A DNA stretch of 30,700 nucleotides from Priapulus caudatus (Eukaryota > Priapulida > Priapulimorpha > Priapulimorphida > Priapulidae). Shown one piece after another: positions 1-10,460 of this stretch. Position numbers and translations under genes: made by a program. The stretch lies in the NCBI RefSeq assembly GCF_000485595.1, contig NW_014577112.1, positions 558,261 through 588,960 on the forward strand, read 5' to 3'. The first letter of the stretch is position 1. The number at the start of each line of letters is the position of its first letter. The notes under the pieces were generated by a model, which saw only the letters and a program-made list of their open reading frames with translations, made no database searches and had not been told where the DNA came from.

Positions 1-40
1 GCGAGAGATGGATCGGATCTATAACCACAAATGAAATTTG

Positions 41-523
41 CAATACACTTATAGCACATAAGCTAAGTTGTTACTTGCTTAATTTTGTCTTACAACTGTG
101 TATTTGTACAATTTCATACGATTGCAATCGACTCACGTTGCTCCGGCGACGAAGAGCGTGTTGACAGGGACTCTTCTTGTAGGCAGGGCCAGTCTTCCTC
201 CTCCTCCTCCTCGTCTCCCTCGTACAGTGCGGTGGGGGATCGTAAATATGTCAAAAGAAAGGAAATTGTCAATACACTTATAATCTAAGTTATTACTTGC
301 TTAATTTTGTCGTACAACCGTGTATTTGTACAATTTCATACGATTGCAATTGACTCACGTTGCTTCGGCGACGATGTGCAAGTTGACAGGGACTCTCCTT
401 GTCGGCAGGGCCAGTCTTCCTCCTCTTCCTCCTCCTCCTCGTCTCCCTCGTGTGTGCTACTTTGGTGTTTGCTTTTTTACAACTGTTTTTGTACAATTTC
501 TTACGATTGCAATTGACTCACGT
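41..523. repeat. Tandem 229-bp units of repeat W
   Basis: The motif CAATACACTTATA starts at 41 and again at 270, a period of 229 bp. Each unit holds a GTACAATTTCATACGATTGC block, a TTGACAGGGACTC block and a CCTCCTCCT pyrimidine run. A third unit is cut off near 523. Short frames through the units differ between copies and look like chance readings of the pyrimidine run (Ser/Pro strings), so I do not call them genes. Confidence 0.8.
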
Positions 524-585
524 GATTCACACATAACCAAAGTGATTCAATGGGCCTATTATGCCTATTTACACGTTACATGCGG

Positions 586-1059
586 CTACTGTAGGGTTGC
601 CACCGCTGGCTTCCACCCAACCCGCGATCCCTCGGGTCCATATTTACCATCCTCATTTCGCCCCTGCCCATGACGGGGGGAGGCGTCCGGCGACCCGCAC
701 CAGTCGCCGGCCCCGACCGACGTGCTCCCACTCCCACTCCCAGTGCCAGTCCTCCTGTAGTGGGTGGGGTGGCAGCTGGGGCTCCGGTGATGGTGCACGC
801 AGGTCGTGGTCGACGTGGTCGACGGCGTGTGGCGGGTCGGCGTCCTGCCAGTCGTCATTGTCGTCGGCGGGTGTCGGAGGCCTGCCGGGGGCGTGGTGGT
901 GAATATCCCAATCACCGACCCTGGCAGGTCCGGCAGGTCGTCCCACGGGTCGGCCTCTGGGGCGGGACTGTCTGGGGCGGGAGCCGCCTCCCACAGGTCG
1001 TCGTAGTCGCTGTCGCTGTCGCTGTAGCTGTCGCTGTCGCTGCCGCTGTCGGGGGCCAT
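586..1059 (-). pseudogene. W-family acidic, His/Pro-rich ORF, copy 1 (frameshifted)
   Basis: This is the minus-strand reading of the left arm. It begins MAPDSGSDSDSY and stays acidic (Asp/Ser), with a DPWDDLPDLPG segment that recurs in the copy at 9843. After that motif the homologous reading moves to a second frame (653-994) with GDWDIHHHAPGRPP, HAVDHVDHDL, DWHWEWEWEHVGRGRRLVRV and AGRLPP, so this copy carries a frameshift. A further one-base loss near 670 removes the RG-rich tail seen in the other copy. The family is not recognised: acidic N half, His/Trp motifs in the middle, basic Arg/Gly end. It could be a transposon accessory or Gag-like protein. Function is unknown. Confidence 0.45.
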
Positions 1060-1205
1060 CGGCGGCCGGCAGGTTGGTTCGACGCGCTCTATAGGGCGGT
1101 CTGTCGCTGCCGCCGGCGCGGCCAGACGATGCGGCGGCTAGTGGTGGGGGTGCAGACGTAGCGGCGTCGGCGTCAACGCAGCCCTGCCGTGGGTCGCTTC
1201 GGTAG

Positions 1206-1540
1206 GCTTGGGCGGCGATGGAGGGCGCCTGCTGCGCGCGCCGAGCTCAGGACGATGACGATGCGCTGGGGCGCCGGCGCAGTGCGTTGGGCTGCCATGG
1301 TCCAGACAAATGCACGTGTTACGAGGTGCACATACAGAGTATAAGTGCGATAGAACCGTACGCGGGGACATATAGTGCGGGGATATATAGTGCACGCGGG
1401 CCGCGACGAAACAGCGAAGATACACGCTAGATAAGGTGCTACGACCGTGCGACGCGTTCTAAGCCTACCGTATGCTCGTATCGACCGGCCGTATTACTGG
1501 TGGTGACGAAGGGTTTTCATTTCAACCTCTTCTGGGGCGT
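1206..1540. other. Unassigned DNA with TATA-like motifs
   Basis: No supported gene. A GACATATAGTGCGGGGATATATAG stretch near 1368-1390 gives two TATA-like motifs in GC-rich DNA, which could be promoter remnants of the W element, because this is the upstream side of the minus-strand ORF. No matching copy elsewhere in the window supports this. Confidence 0.3.
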
Positions 1541-1870
1541 CATCAATCATACAGTTGCAATTGACTCACGCTCTCATTCTGCAGAAGATTCGTCCTCATC
1601 ACTCCACTCTTCATTAATTTTTTAAATTCGTAAATCCGACTGCGAAGGTTCTTCTTCACGTTGCGCCGGCTACGATGAGTGAGTTGACAGGATTTCTTCT
1701 TGTTGGCAGAGCGAGTCTTTCTCCTCGTCTTCCTCGTCAAGCGAGGTGGGGGATCCTAAATATGACAAAACAAAAAACATTTTCAAAACATTTGTTAGCT
1801 ACTTTAGTGTTTGCTTTTTTACAACTGTGTCTTTGTACAATTTTTTACGATTGCAATTGACTTACGTCTT
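1541..1870. repeat. Degenerate W tandem units
   Basis: About one and a half diverged units. GATTGCAATTGACT-type motifs occur near 1555 and 1849, GAGTTGACAGGATTTC near 1681, and the CTCGTCTTCCTCGTC pyrimidine block near 1723. They are more diverged than the units at 41-523 and 6405-6900, so they appear older. The part at 1560-1660 matches the unit poorly. Confidence 0.6.
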
Positions 1871-1935
1871 GACGATGGCTCATGGTAGACTTCCTGGCAA
1901 GCGGTGGCCACCACTGCAGACGACTTCAGCGACTG

Positions 1936-3768
1936 CCTAGTCGTAGTATTTGGCTTGAGTGGTCTCGCGGTGACTCATAGATTTGGCCAGAGGCTTGGCC
2001 AAGGCCGGTCTCTTGTCTAGGATTGTTGTTGCCATCGACTTCCGCCAGGAGGTTGCGCAAATGGCCGGTTTTCCTGAAGGCATTGCCGCCGTCCAAATGC
2101 CGGTGAAAGCCGACTGATGTTGGACGTGTTTGTAAAAGGTGTGCCTCCAGCGCAAGAAACAGAGGCGACACAGTGCCCGCACCTCTCCGACCATGGAATG
2201 AAAGGAATGCTCGATGTACGATACTAGCATCTTTTAGTGTCTCCTGGTTACAGCGATCTTCGTCGACCCAGAAGACCGCAAGGTCTTATGGTTTAGGCTG
2301 GATCAGTATATGAACTGGTCCTACTTTTTACCAGTCCTCACGATCCTACCGTCAAGGCAAAATGGCCGATGGTCGTTCCCCACTGCTCAGGAACAGGCAG
2401 GTTATCAGGAAGTATCTGATCATTTGTAGTATCGCCCACGCGTCGTTGGGGACTGCCTCCCTTATGATCTCTCTAGCAGCCTGACACCTGTCGGAGCTAT
2501 GGAAAACCTTGACGTGTTCTGGTGTCACGATGCTTGCCCTTCTTCATTAACTCGCATTAAACATGTGTCATGATTTGCGATAGTGCAGAGGATTGCTCTC
2601 ATCCTCCCACATCTCCGCTGATCGACCTAGCTGAATGCTGACCAGCAGCATTTTAGAAAACAAGCAAAGAGGCTTATCAGGTAGGACCTGATCGAGCCTG
2701 CTGCGAGGTTTTGTCTTTTCAGCAGTGCTATCGCACGGCTCGAGCAAGTCCGGACCAATCAGTTTGCAATTCTCTCAGAGTAGAGATGTGCATTAACTGC
2801 AGCATATGGGATGCTTGCCTCGTGTGTTGTTGTGCATTTCTAAGACATTTTCCTTCTCCAGCATTTATGTAAGGTATTCAGTTAGCTTTCTAGCTGCTGG
2901 AGGAGGAGGTACTCTGCTGTTGATGCTGGAGCTGGAGCTAGAGCCGGTGCTGATGCTGTAGCTTGAGCTGGTGCTGGTTCTTGAAGTTGTACGCACCTAG
3001 CTCGTTTTGCTTTTTTTTAATTGCCTCGTTGGCAAGAATTCACGCATTTTTGTTGTTAATCTGTCGCCCTGCAGGTGGTGAGCTCTGACGAGGTGGCGTC
3101 TCATCCTTGCCACTCGGCGACAAATTGGGCATGGTGTCAGCAGCCTTTGACGTTCTTCTCAGCCTATTGGAGGCACGGCAATTACTAGCCATGGTTTTGG
3201 CGTGCCGTTTGTGGACATCATGGACTCCCCTAAGGTGGCGTCGCAACTGGGTTACACGCAGGCCACAGAGGGGCAATCCACGCGCTTCCTAATTTGCTTT
3301 TTGCCTATAAGAAAGAAATTATTAATTAGTGTTGGCATTGCCTACAAATTGAAGAACTGATTTTGAGGGAGTGATGTTGTCTTTTTGCTAAGTAGCCATC
3401 GCACATGCATTTTTTGTATTGTACCTTTTTCAAGCGCCACACACGCAATTGGACTTGGGTTTGGTGGAAAACCCGGAGGGCTGGTTGCTGTCCCCGGCTC
3501 CTCGTTGGAAGGGACCTCCAAAGGATCGTCTGAAAATAAATAATAATGTAACAGTAATCAGTAATGAGCTGTTTTACCACTGTACACTGATAAAGTACTA
3601 AAATGTACATGTAATTAATAATGTGTACCCTTCACCACGATGTGCAGCCATCATATGGCTGCACAATGCCTTCATCGTCGGTGCCTTAAAACGGGCACAG
3701 GGGGCACGCCCTACCCGCCCGGATGGCTGCCCTCACTTCCGGAAAATCACTTGGCTTGTAGGGTTCGT
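1936..3768 (-). pseudogene. Zinc-finger tyrosine-recombinase-like gene, copy A (Crypton-type)
   Basis: Minus-strand multi-exon pseudogene. Exon 1 (3768-3629) follows TATTTTTTAG and holds a CPLC...H C2H2-like finger. Exon 2 (3529-3425) follows TTATTTTCAG, reads DDPLEVPSNEEPG and ends AAAAAG/GTACAA. The next exon, from 3304, holds CPLCGLRVTQLRRHLRGVH and, one frame over, CPICRRVARMRRHLVRAH. Then come a low-complexity linker (about 3000-2880), a SAM-like core-binding domain (LAAGSIRSYLISL near 2640) and the recombinase core: FLSSGERPSA (first catalytic Arg, about 2370), HKT (Lys, about 2290), SWRKSMATTIL (second Arg) and SMSHRETTQAKYYD (His and Tyr, about 1940-1980). A TAG follows the YYD. All key residues are visible, but several frameshifts break the gene. 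Known family: tyrosine recombinases act through a nucleophilic Tyr. Assignment to Crypton is inference. Confidence 0.72.
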
Positions 3769-3829
3769 CTAAAAAATAGAGAGTAATGTGTGTACATTTG
3801 TATTATAGTATATCCAATTAATACTGCCA

Positions 3830-5345
3830 AATTATTTGCCTCCTGAGCAGACCTGACGGACCCCACCGTCAGGTGTCCGATGGCGGAGGGTCTCGCCTCC
3901 ACTGCTCAGGAACAGGTTGGATATCAGGTAGTCCCTTACGAAGGTGCAATCTGCCACCGGCAGGTTGGTTGCTGCCTCCTGCAACAGGTCCCTTGCTAGT
4001 TGGCACCTGTCGGAGCTGTCAAATGTCCTGATGTTCTCAGGTGTGATCACATTGGCGGCCGAACACACAAAGCTCACTTCCATCTTCATTCATTTTAGTA
4101 GAGGCCTGTCCATGGTTGGAGATTGTTGTTATACGGCCCTCAGCCTCTCCACGTCTCGCCCGAGTCGCCCATCTGCACATTCAGCAGCACCATCTTTACA
4201 AAAATGTTCAGACTTGTTAGGTATGACCTGATTGAGCCTGCTGCTAGCTTTTGTCCCTTTAGTACACGTATCGCAGTCTCAATCAAGTCTGGGCCTTCTA
4301 CCTTGAGGTCCTTGATGGTGGTGAGGCCCATTAATTGTATGATGTGCGAAGCCTGGGAAAAATGCTGCTGGATATTTTTTTCGGACTGCTTCATTAGCGT
4401 GGATGTTAGAAAATCAACTAATTGTTTCAGCTGCTGGAGGATGAATTCTCGTGCTGCTGGTGCTGCTGGTGCTGCTGGTGCTGCTGGTGCTGCGCGTGCT
4501 GGTGCTGGTGCTGTGCTGGTGCTGTGCTGCTGGTGCTGGCTGGGCCGATTGGGCACTCCTAGCCCGAAACCCCTTTGAGCTTTCTTTTCAAGATCTTTTT
4601 GCTCGGAGAAAGCGGGCCATTTCTGTTGTCAGTTGGTCGCCCTGCAGGTGGTGAGCCCTTTTGATGTGGCGTCTCATCCTGACCACCTGTATGCGACAAA
4701 ATGAGCACGCTGTCCGATGCCTCCGTCCCCAAACCGACAAGCTCAACAGATATGCGACGCATTCTGGGCAATTACCTTTGCTTGCCTTCTTAGTTGGTTA
4801 ATGAACGCCCTTGATGTGGCGCGGGAGGTTCACTACTCCACGGCAAAGTCAGACATTTATGCGGGTCGGATTCTTTTCTCGGCTATAAGAAAGAAATTAT
4901 TAATTAGTGTTGGCATTGCCGTACAACTTGAAGAACTGTTTTGAGCGAGTGATGTTGTCTTTTTGCTAAGTAGCCCATCGCACTGCATCTCGTATTTGAT
5001 ACCTTTTGAGTGGCCACTGTTTGGCCTGGAGCAGGAGGGCGGGGATTCGTCCCTCTTGATGATTCATCATCTAGAGGATCATCTGAAAACAATAAATAAA
5101 TAATGGTAACAGTATCATTAATAAGCTGTTCTCACCACCACCTGTATCACTGATAAAGTTCTAAAAAATCCCACATGTAAATATAATAATGCTGTCATTC
5201 GCCACCGATGTGGCAGTCCATCAAATGGCTGGCTCAATGACTTTTATGGATGTCACCTCGAACGGGCAAAGGGGCACGACTCCTACCCTTCCGTGATGGC
5301 TGCCCCGCACACTCGCCCGGGAAATCGTCGGCTTGTAGGTCGTTC
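3830..5345 (-). pseudogene. Zinc-finger tyrosine-recombinase-like gene, copy B (3' half missing)
   Basis: Head-to-tail partial duplicate upstream of copy A on the minus strand. Exon 1 (5345 to about 5206) follows CTATATTTTTAG. Exon 2 (5082-5003) follows GTTTTCAG, reads DDPLDDESSRGTNPRPP and ends CAAAAG/GTATCA. The zinc-finger exon starts at 4882, with VNLPRHIKGVH and CSFCRIQVVRMRRHIKRAH in different frames. An Ala/Pro-rich linker (4440-4550) precedes a well-kept core-binding domain (4440-4140: LKQLVDFLTS, LAAGSIRSYLTSL). The core starts with VITPENIRTFDSSDRCQLAR and runs to FLSSG. A one-base shift then puts ARPSAIGHLTVG in another frame. Nothing for the Lys, His or Tyr motifs follows: the copy runs into the intron before exon 1 of copy A. 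It is not functional as a recombinase. Confidence 0.72.
4440..4550 (-). repeat. GCTGCTGGT trinucleotide-type repeat (Ala/Pro linker)
   Basis: Imperfect GCTGCTGGT nonamer run, read on the minus strand as repeated Ala-Pro-Ala within copy B between the zinc fingers and the core-binding domain. Copy A has a related but different GCTGGAGCT run at 2920-2980, so the linker expanded independently in each copy. Confidence 0.7.
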
Positions 5346-5349
5346 CTAA

Positions 5350-6372
5350 AAATATAGAGCTAATAATGTACATCTTGTATTATAGTATATTCCCACAGTT
5401 AATACGCCCAACATGATTTGCTTACATCGTCGTTTGCAGTTTACATTTTTCGTTAATAATTCGTTTTGTTGAACTAGAGAGGTGATTTTTGTATAGTGGC
5501 TGGACGAACAAACATTCACTCGCAGTAAAAACTTAAAGCTATCAAATGAAATAGCTACTGGGGAAGGGGGAGGCCTTCTGCTGACTGTCGCGGTGATGGG
5601 TTGCATCCAGGCCTCAGGCACGTGCCAGATGGCTCTGGCATCGCGGTGGTGAGGCTGCTCCTGCAAGATTCACCAATAAACAGAACATTGTGAAAACGTT
5701 TCTTGATTTTATTTATGACGGTGTAGAAGTCAAAACTACTGTTGGGTGCGCGAGCTTGACTAAATCTGACAACTACTAACAGCATTACTTTAGGTTAAAA
5801 GCCGTTATGAGTATGAAATGTTAATAGAAATATCAATTATGATTAATCATTGAAATATAAGGTATGCACTTACGCGACACAGTCGTCCCCCCCCTTCTAA
5901 TTAATAGATTGGCATTAGGGGTGGCGGTGGAGTAGCTCCACCACCGACTCGCTTCCTCCTCCTCGTCCTGCACACTAAGTCATTGACAAATATGTGTTCA
6001 AAATAAGCGGGTTCCTGAATATTCACGATAGTGCAGTAACATCGACGCTATAAGGAGCCTGCACACTAGCTCCTTGGGCACACCCTTTCTCAATTGAAAA
6101 GGCACCTTTCTGATTTTCCAGCGTAAGTTCTTTATCTGTCATACACAGCTCTTTTTTGCTGTGTGATTCGATAGATGACGTATTTCTGATGAAGCCATGA
6201 TCCCCGCCACCCTAAGCCTATCGGGCCAGAAGCCACTGTTGTCAGGTATGGGGTGGAAGACATTGCTTCAATTTGGAGCTTCTTCAAGTGCTGAAGCTCG
6301 TCGCTGTGGCGTAAAGGCTGATGTTGATGCCGAGGAATCGGAGGGTGGGGCACATACACAAGGCCTGCGTGC
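5350..6372. other. Unassigned region upstream of copy B
   Basis: No supported gene. A minus-strand stretch at about 5555-5665 follows a possible 3' splice site (TTGGTGAATCTTGCAG) and reads LTTAMPEPSGTCLRPGCNPS. It could be an upstream exon of the recombinase gene, but no duplicate supports it. AT-rich intron-like DNA surrounds it. 5920-5960 has a short GGAGTAGCTCC palindrome. The right edge meets the W repeat at 6373. Confidence 0.3.
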
Positions 6373-7148
6373 TGGATCGGATCTATAACCACAAATGAAA
6401 TTTTCAATACACTTATAAGCTAAGTTGTTACTTGCTTAATTTTGTCTTACAACTGTGTATTTTTACAATTTCATACGATTGCAATCGACTCCCACGTTGG
6501 CTCCGGCGACGGAAGAGCAGTGTTTGACAGGGAGCTCTTCTTGTAGGCAGGCAGTCTTCTCCTCCTCCTCCTCGTCTCCCCGTACAGTGCGGTGGGGGAG
6601 CGTAAAATAGCTCAAGAAAGGAAATGTCAATACACTTACTAATATAAGTTATATACTTGCTAATTTTGTCGTACAACCGTGTATTTGTACAATTTCATAC
6701 GATTGCAATTGACTCACGTTGCTTCGGCGACGATGTGCAAGTTGACAGGGACTCTCCTTGTCGGCAGGGCCAGTCTTCCTCCTCGCTCCCTCCTCCTCCT
6801 CCTCCTCGTCCGCCCGTGTGTTATACTTTGTGTTTGTTTTTTTTACAACTGTTATTTGTACAATTTCTTAACGTTGCTAATTGACTCACGGTGATGATTC
6901 ACAACATAACCAAAGTGATTCATGGGCCTAATTATGCCTATTTACACGTACATGCGGCTACGCGTAGGTTGCCAACCCTGGCTTCCACCGCAACCCCGCC
7001 GATCCCTCGGGTCCCATATTTACCATCCTCATTTCCGCCCCTGCCCCATGACGGGGGCGGAGGCCGTCCGGCGACCCGCAACCGGTCGCTCGGCCCACCG
7101 ACGTGCTTCGCCACTCCCACTCCAGTGCTCAGTCCTCCCCGAAGGACT
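6373..7148 (-). mobile_element. Repeat family W, copy 3 (truncated)
   Basis: Direct repeat of positions 9 to about 740: the same TGGATCGGATCT start, tandem units from 6405 and 6628 (period about 223), a partial third unit near 6840-6895, then the start of the ORF arm. Many small insertions and deletions relative to copy 1. The ORF arm stops near 7148, where sequence switches to the Y/X LTR block, so the rest was lost or replaced. No usable ORF remains. Confidence 0.7.
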
Positions 7149-8708
7149 GTGACGTAGGAAGGGAAACGCCTTATAAATAGTGGAAGCCATCGCTTCTCGG
7201 GGCTCTTTCTAGAAGAGACCAGCTGAGACAGGCTCTTGTGCCAGCCACCGTTCTCGGGACAGGCTTCTGGTGCCAGCCACCCGCTGAGGAAGGTGTAGTG
7301 TGTAGTAACCGCTCTTGCTTTCGGTAGTGCACGGAGACTTCATGTATTGTATTAGAGATTGAGTAAAACACTAGTGAACGCTACTTCTTGTCTTGTCTTT
7401 ATCTGTCTCTAGTCTACTACAGAACTTCTACTAAAGTAGTGCGAATTAAACCCATACAATATGATAGATATGAGACAATGAAGTATGCTACACTGTAGTT
7501 ACATAGCCTGCGTAACTGCGTATGGTGCACGTGCATACGTGTAATGCATGCGATTGCGTAGGCCCATGTATTTAACTTAGGCATGTAATTTTGATAGGTG
7601 TATTGATGGTCATTACTGCATATGATGCGTATATAGGCGTGTGTGGATATGTGATGGATGCAATGCATGTGAATGCGCGCGGATGTATATATGTGTATAT
7701 ATATCTATATATATATATACATCTATCTGTGCGCATCTGTCGCATCTAAATAGCTGTACATTCCGTGCTATGAGTAGACATAATTAACATAGTGTGTGGG
7801 TGACGCCAACGTCAAGTATAAGCATATATAATTAGCATAGTATGCGGTATATAATGTAACATAAATAAATAGATACGTGTAAAGTCTCCTATGCTACATG
7901 GGTCCTATGCTACAACTTGTGGCCTTCCGCCCCTTCCTGTTTACTAGTTAGAGAGGATGTAAAGATGGTAGATTAACGCCAGAACGGATGTCAGGCGGAT
8001 GTCAGTAAACATCGTAATCTTGGCGTGGCAATTCTACCAGCCCAGGTAGAATGGCCGTTTTGAACCCAAAGGTTTGCAGTGGGATACACAACAGCGGCCC
8101 CTAGTGTAGGAAATACGATGTAATTAGGTGACAGTTTGGACATATTGTGACACAGTAGTGTCACCTGTCGAGTAATACTAAAGCCATTATATGCACCATA
8201 ACCGGTGGTGGCACCTAGGATAACGTCACGGGCACGCGTCCTTTATAAGGGCGCGCGCGCGTTCAAGAAGGAGTTCGAATCTTTCCTGTTGTGCTATAGT
8301 ACGTGTGTTACTGCGAGTCGCGTCAAGACTACGCGACGTGTAGTTTTCGTGTGTAGAATCAACCGAGTCTGCGCTTTCTTTTGCCGTGTGTAAGTGCAGA
8401 TATTTTGTGTGCATATGTAATGAGGCGCTATATTTTATATGTGCATACAGCATTTTATTTCGTGTATAATTAATGAGGCAGTTTTATGTGTGCATCAGCC
8501 TCAAGCATATGTTTATCTTTGTGTGAAAAAAAACCTTATTACGTCAACACCACTTCAACTCTTCAGAGTTTTATTCTATATGAGACTTTCCCCCAAGTAG
8601 TTCTTCAACTAGCACAACGGAACCTGCGGCTACACGAGATAGAAACACAACGCAAGGCTAACCACGAACACTTATAATATACGATCATCCGATCCGAACT
8701 AGATTTCA
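7149..8708 (+). mobile_element. Y/X LTR block, copy 1
   Basis: Nearly identical to 11452-12550 over its first 1.1 kb. The X part (7755-8708) also matches 19653-20619. Two promoter-like parts are seen: TATAAATA at 7172 after GTGACGTAGGAA, and TTTATAAGG at 8243 after AACGTCACGGGCACGCGTCC. The 3' edge at ...AGATTTCA (8708) coincides exactly with the edge of the copy at 20619, which is followed by a primer-binding site, so 8708 is the LTR 3' end. Here no primer site follows, which fits a solo or 3' LTR next to target DNA. The 5' edge is cut by the W repeat. Whether Y and X form one long LTR or are separate repeats is unresolved. Confidence 0.65.
8242..8251 (+). promoter_or_regulatory. TATA box of X LTR copy 1
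   Basis: CTTTATAAGG lies about 20 bp after an AACGTCAC element that resembles a CRE/ATF half site. The same pairing is present in all X LTR copies here. Upstream, at 8125-8168, AGGTGACA and TGTCACCT form an inverted pair around a TTTGGACATATTG core, a possible factor-binding palindrome. Confidence 0.5.
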
Positions 8709-8800
8709 GATCCAGCTGTGCTCCTCCACCTCGGGTCCCGGTGCACCGCCAGATACGTTGTTGGGATCGACCTGACGGTCGATCTTGAAGAGGGGAGGAG
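8709..8800 (+). other. 3' end of an LTR element with polypurine tract
   Basis: GAAGAGGGGAGGAG (8787-8800) is a classic polypurine tract, followed immediately by TGTGGCGATGG, a typical LTR start. The 78 bases before it have no certain reading but could be the 3' end of a polyprotein. Its left edge is the X LTR end at 8708, so the Z element was cut by an X insertion or recombination. Confidence 0.5.
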
Positions 8801-9530
8801 TGTGGCGATGGTACCGGTTGACACGAGCCCTCGGCTGGCACGGGCTGAGCTTGCCTGCTGGGGGATTAAATGTTCTGTGTTTGTAATCGGTTCTATGTTT
8901 CTAATGTCTTTCTGTGTGTTTTGTGTGTTTTGAAGCGTATTGCAGTAATTACTTACTCACCGGCCGGATTCTATGGGGGCTGCCATTAGTCGCGATTGTA
9001 ACCCCCTCTAGCACCCGGGAGAGGCGCTAGCGTAGGAAACAGCTGGCGCAGCGGGGGGGGGGGGTGAAAAACAGCATGTGTTTTAGCAGCGTTTGTTGTG
9101 GAAGCGAGTGTGAAAGTTCAGCGGAAAGTTTAGAGGAGTTAGGAGAGTACAAGTTGGAAAGTCGAGCGCGCAGCGTACGAGCGGCTGTTCGGCGAGTGCC
9201 GAGTGCCTACGACGGTCCGAGCGAGAGGGAGAGCGAGCGAGGACCGCGGACTAGTGAGTAAGCGAGCTGTTTCGGCACACCGTCGGGGCTTAGTAATAGT
9301 AACGGTAGTAATAATGAATTAATATACGTCAACAGACGTATTCAGAATCCCCTTCGAGTAGCAGCCTTAGACGCATCGGGCGTGAGTGCGCCCCTTGTGT
9401 GCCGGCTGCCTAGCCCCCCCTACACGTTAAAGTAATATCTAACGAGTAGCCCCGCGTCATAAGGTGCGCCGTGTTGTGTTGTGTCACTGTCTGTCCCGTG
9501 CCATCCGTCGTCTGGCATTGTTGACTAACC
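8801..9530 (+). mobile_element. LTR of element Z (3' end uncertain)
   Basis: Starts TGTGGCGATG directly after a polypurine tract. It contains a run of G at 9051-9063 and a purine-rich GAGAGGGAGAGCGAGCGAGG stretch at 9222-9241. Possible ends are ...CCCTACA near 9424 or ...GTCTGGCA near 9520. Without a second copy the end cannot be fixed. The frame beginning at 9064 is GTG-initiated and lies in a likely U3/R region, so I do not call it a gene. Confidence 0.4.
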
Positions 9531-9549
9531 GCATCCGGAACCGGAGCAA

Positions 9550-10460
9550 ATGCTGGGTTGGCCGCGTCCGAAGAGAGCGCATAGCACTGAGGCGCTCGTG
9601 AGGGAGTGGAGACCGGGTGGCAACGATACGACACAAAAGGTAGGAGTACCTATCTTGTATTTCTCATTGCCACAATCCACCGTGTTGCACTGCACCATAA
9701 CCGAAGCCGACCCACCGCAGGGCTGCGTTGACGCCGACGCCGCTACGTCTGCCACCCCCACCACTAGCCGCCGCATCGACTGGCTGCCGGCGGCAGCGAC
9801 AGACCACCCTATAGGGCGCGACGAACCAACCTGCCGGCCGCCGATGGCCCCCGACAGCGACAGCGACGACGACGCGCCCAACGACTGGCCCAACGACGCG
9901 CTGGAGGCGGCTCTCCAGCGTTTCCGCGACGGTCACGCCCCAGAGGCCGACGAGTGGGCGGACATGCCGGGCCTCGCCCCAATCAACGACCCGTGGGACG
10001 ACCTGCTGGTGCTTGGCCCGCTCGGCGAGAATGGGGTGGACCTGCCGGGGCTGATCCCAATCGGTGATTGGGACATCCACCACCACGCCCTATACGGCAG
10101 GCCCCCCGACACCCGCCCATAATGACGACTGGCAGGACGCCGACCGACACGGAGAGCGAGGACCTGCCAGTCGACCCACACGCCGTCGACCACGTCCACC
10201 ACGACCTGCCAGCCGACCCACAACCGCCCGAGCCCAACCAGCACGACCAGCTGCCAGCCCAGCCACTCCAACACGACTGGCACTGGGAGTGGGAGAACGT
10301 CGGTCGGGGCCGGCAACTGGTACGGGTCGCCGGACGCCTTCCCCCCGGCATGGGCAGGGGCCTGGGCAGGGGCGAAATGTGGAGGGTCAGGATGGACGGC
10401 GCGTGGATCGACCCGAGGGATCGCGGGTTTGGCCGAGGCCAGCGGTGGCAACGCGAATAG
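9550..10460 (+). pseudogene. W-family acidic/RG-rich protein, copy 2 (one frameshift)
   Basis: ATG at 9550 opens a 190-codon frame ending at 10122. The homologous reading continues in the frame that ends at 10460. The shift lies at about 10095-10130, where copy 1 keeps DDNDDWQDAD in frame after GRPPTPA. Order: basic N end; CVDADAATSATPTTSRR; an acidic block (MAPDSDSDDD at 9844, DPWDDL); DWDIHHHA; HAVDHVHHDLPADPQPPEP; DWHWEWENVGRGRQLVRVAG; then GMGRGLGRGE and DPRDRGFGRGQRWQRE. Homology to copy 1 starts only near 9703, so the first 50 codons may not belong. The Arg/Gly tail suggests nucleic-acid binding, by inference only. No known family is recognised. It could be the gag of the Z element, since it lies just downstream of that LTR. 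Confidence 0.45.

Larger units (their letters stand above)
9..1205 (-). mobile_element. Repeat family W, copy 1 (tandem units plus ORF arm)
   Basis: Positions 9 to about 740 recur as a direct repeat at 6373-7148. About 545-1205 recurs inverted at 9703-10475. The left edge is sharp: both direct copies start at the same TGGATCGGATCTATAACC motif with different DNA before it. The repeat consists of about 2.5 tandem units (41-523), a short spacer, and an ORF-bearing arm read on the minus strand. No terminal inverted repeats, poly-A tail or target duplication were found, so the class of element is unknown. Three copies of one sequence in 10 kb in both orientations suggest a mobile or amplified unit, but segmental duplication is also possible. 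Confidence 0.7.

Noticed and set aside
85-516. Small genes in the first 500 bases
   Set aside because: The frames lie in 229-bp tandem units and are not kept between units or in the copy at 6405-6900.
8268-8290. tRNA gene suggested by GAGTTCGAATC
   Set aside because: No matching A box or cloverleaf arms; the site lies in an LTR and is changed in the other LTR copies.
9064-9261. 65-codon Cys/Glu-rich frame
   Set aside because: GTG start, lies in the probable U3/R part of LTR Z, no family recognised.
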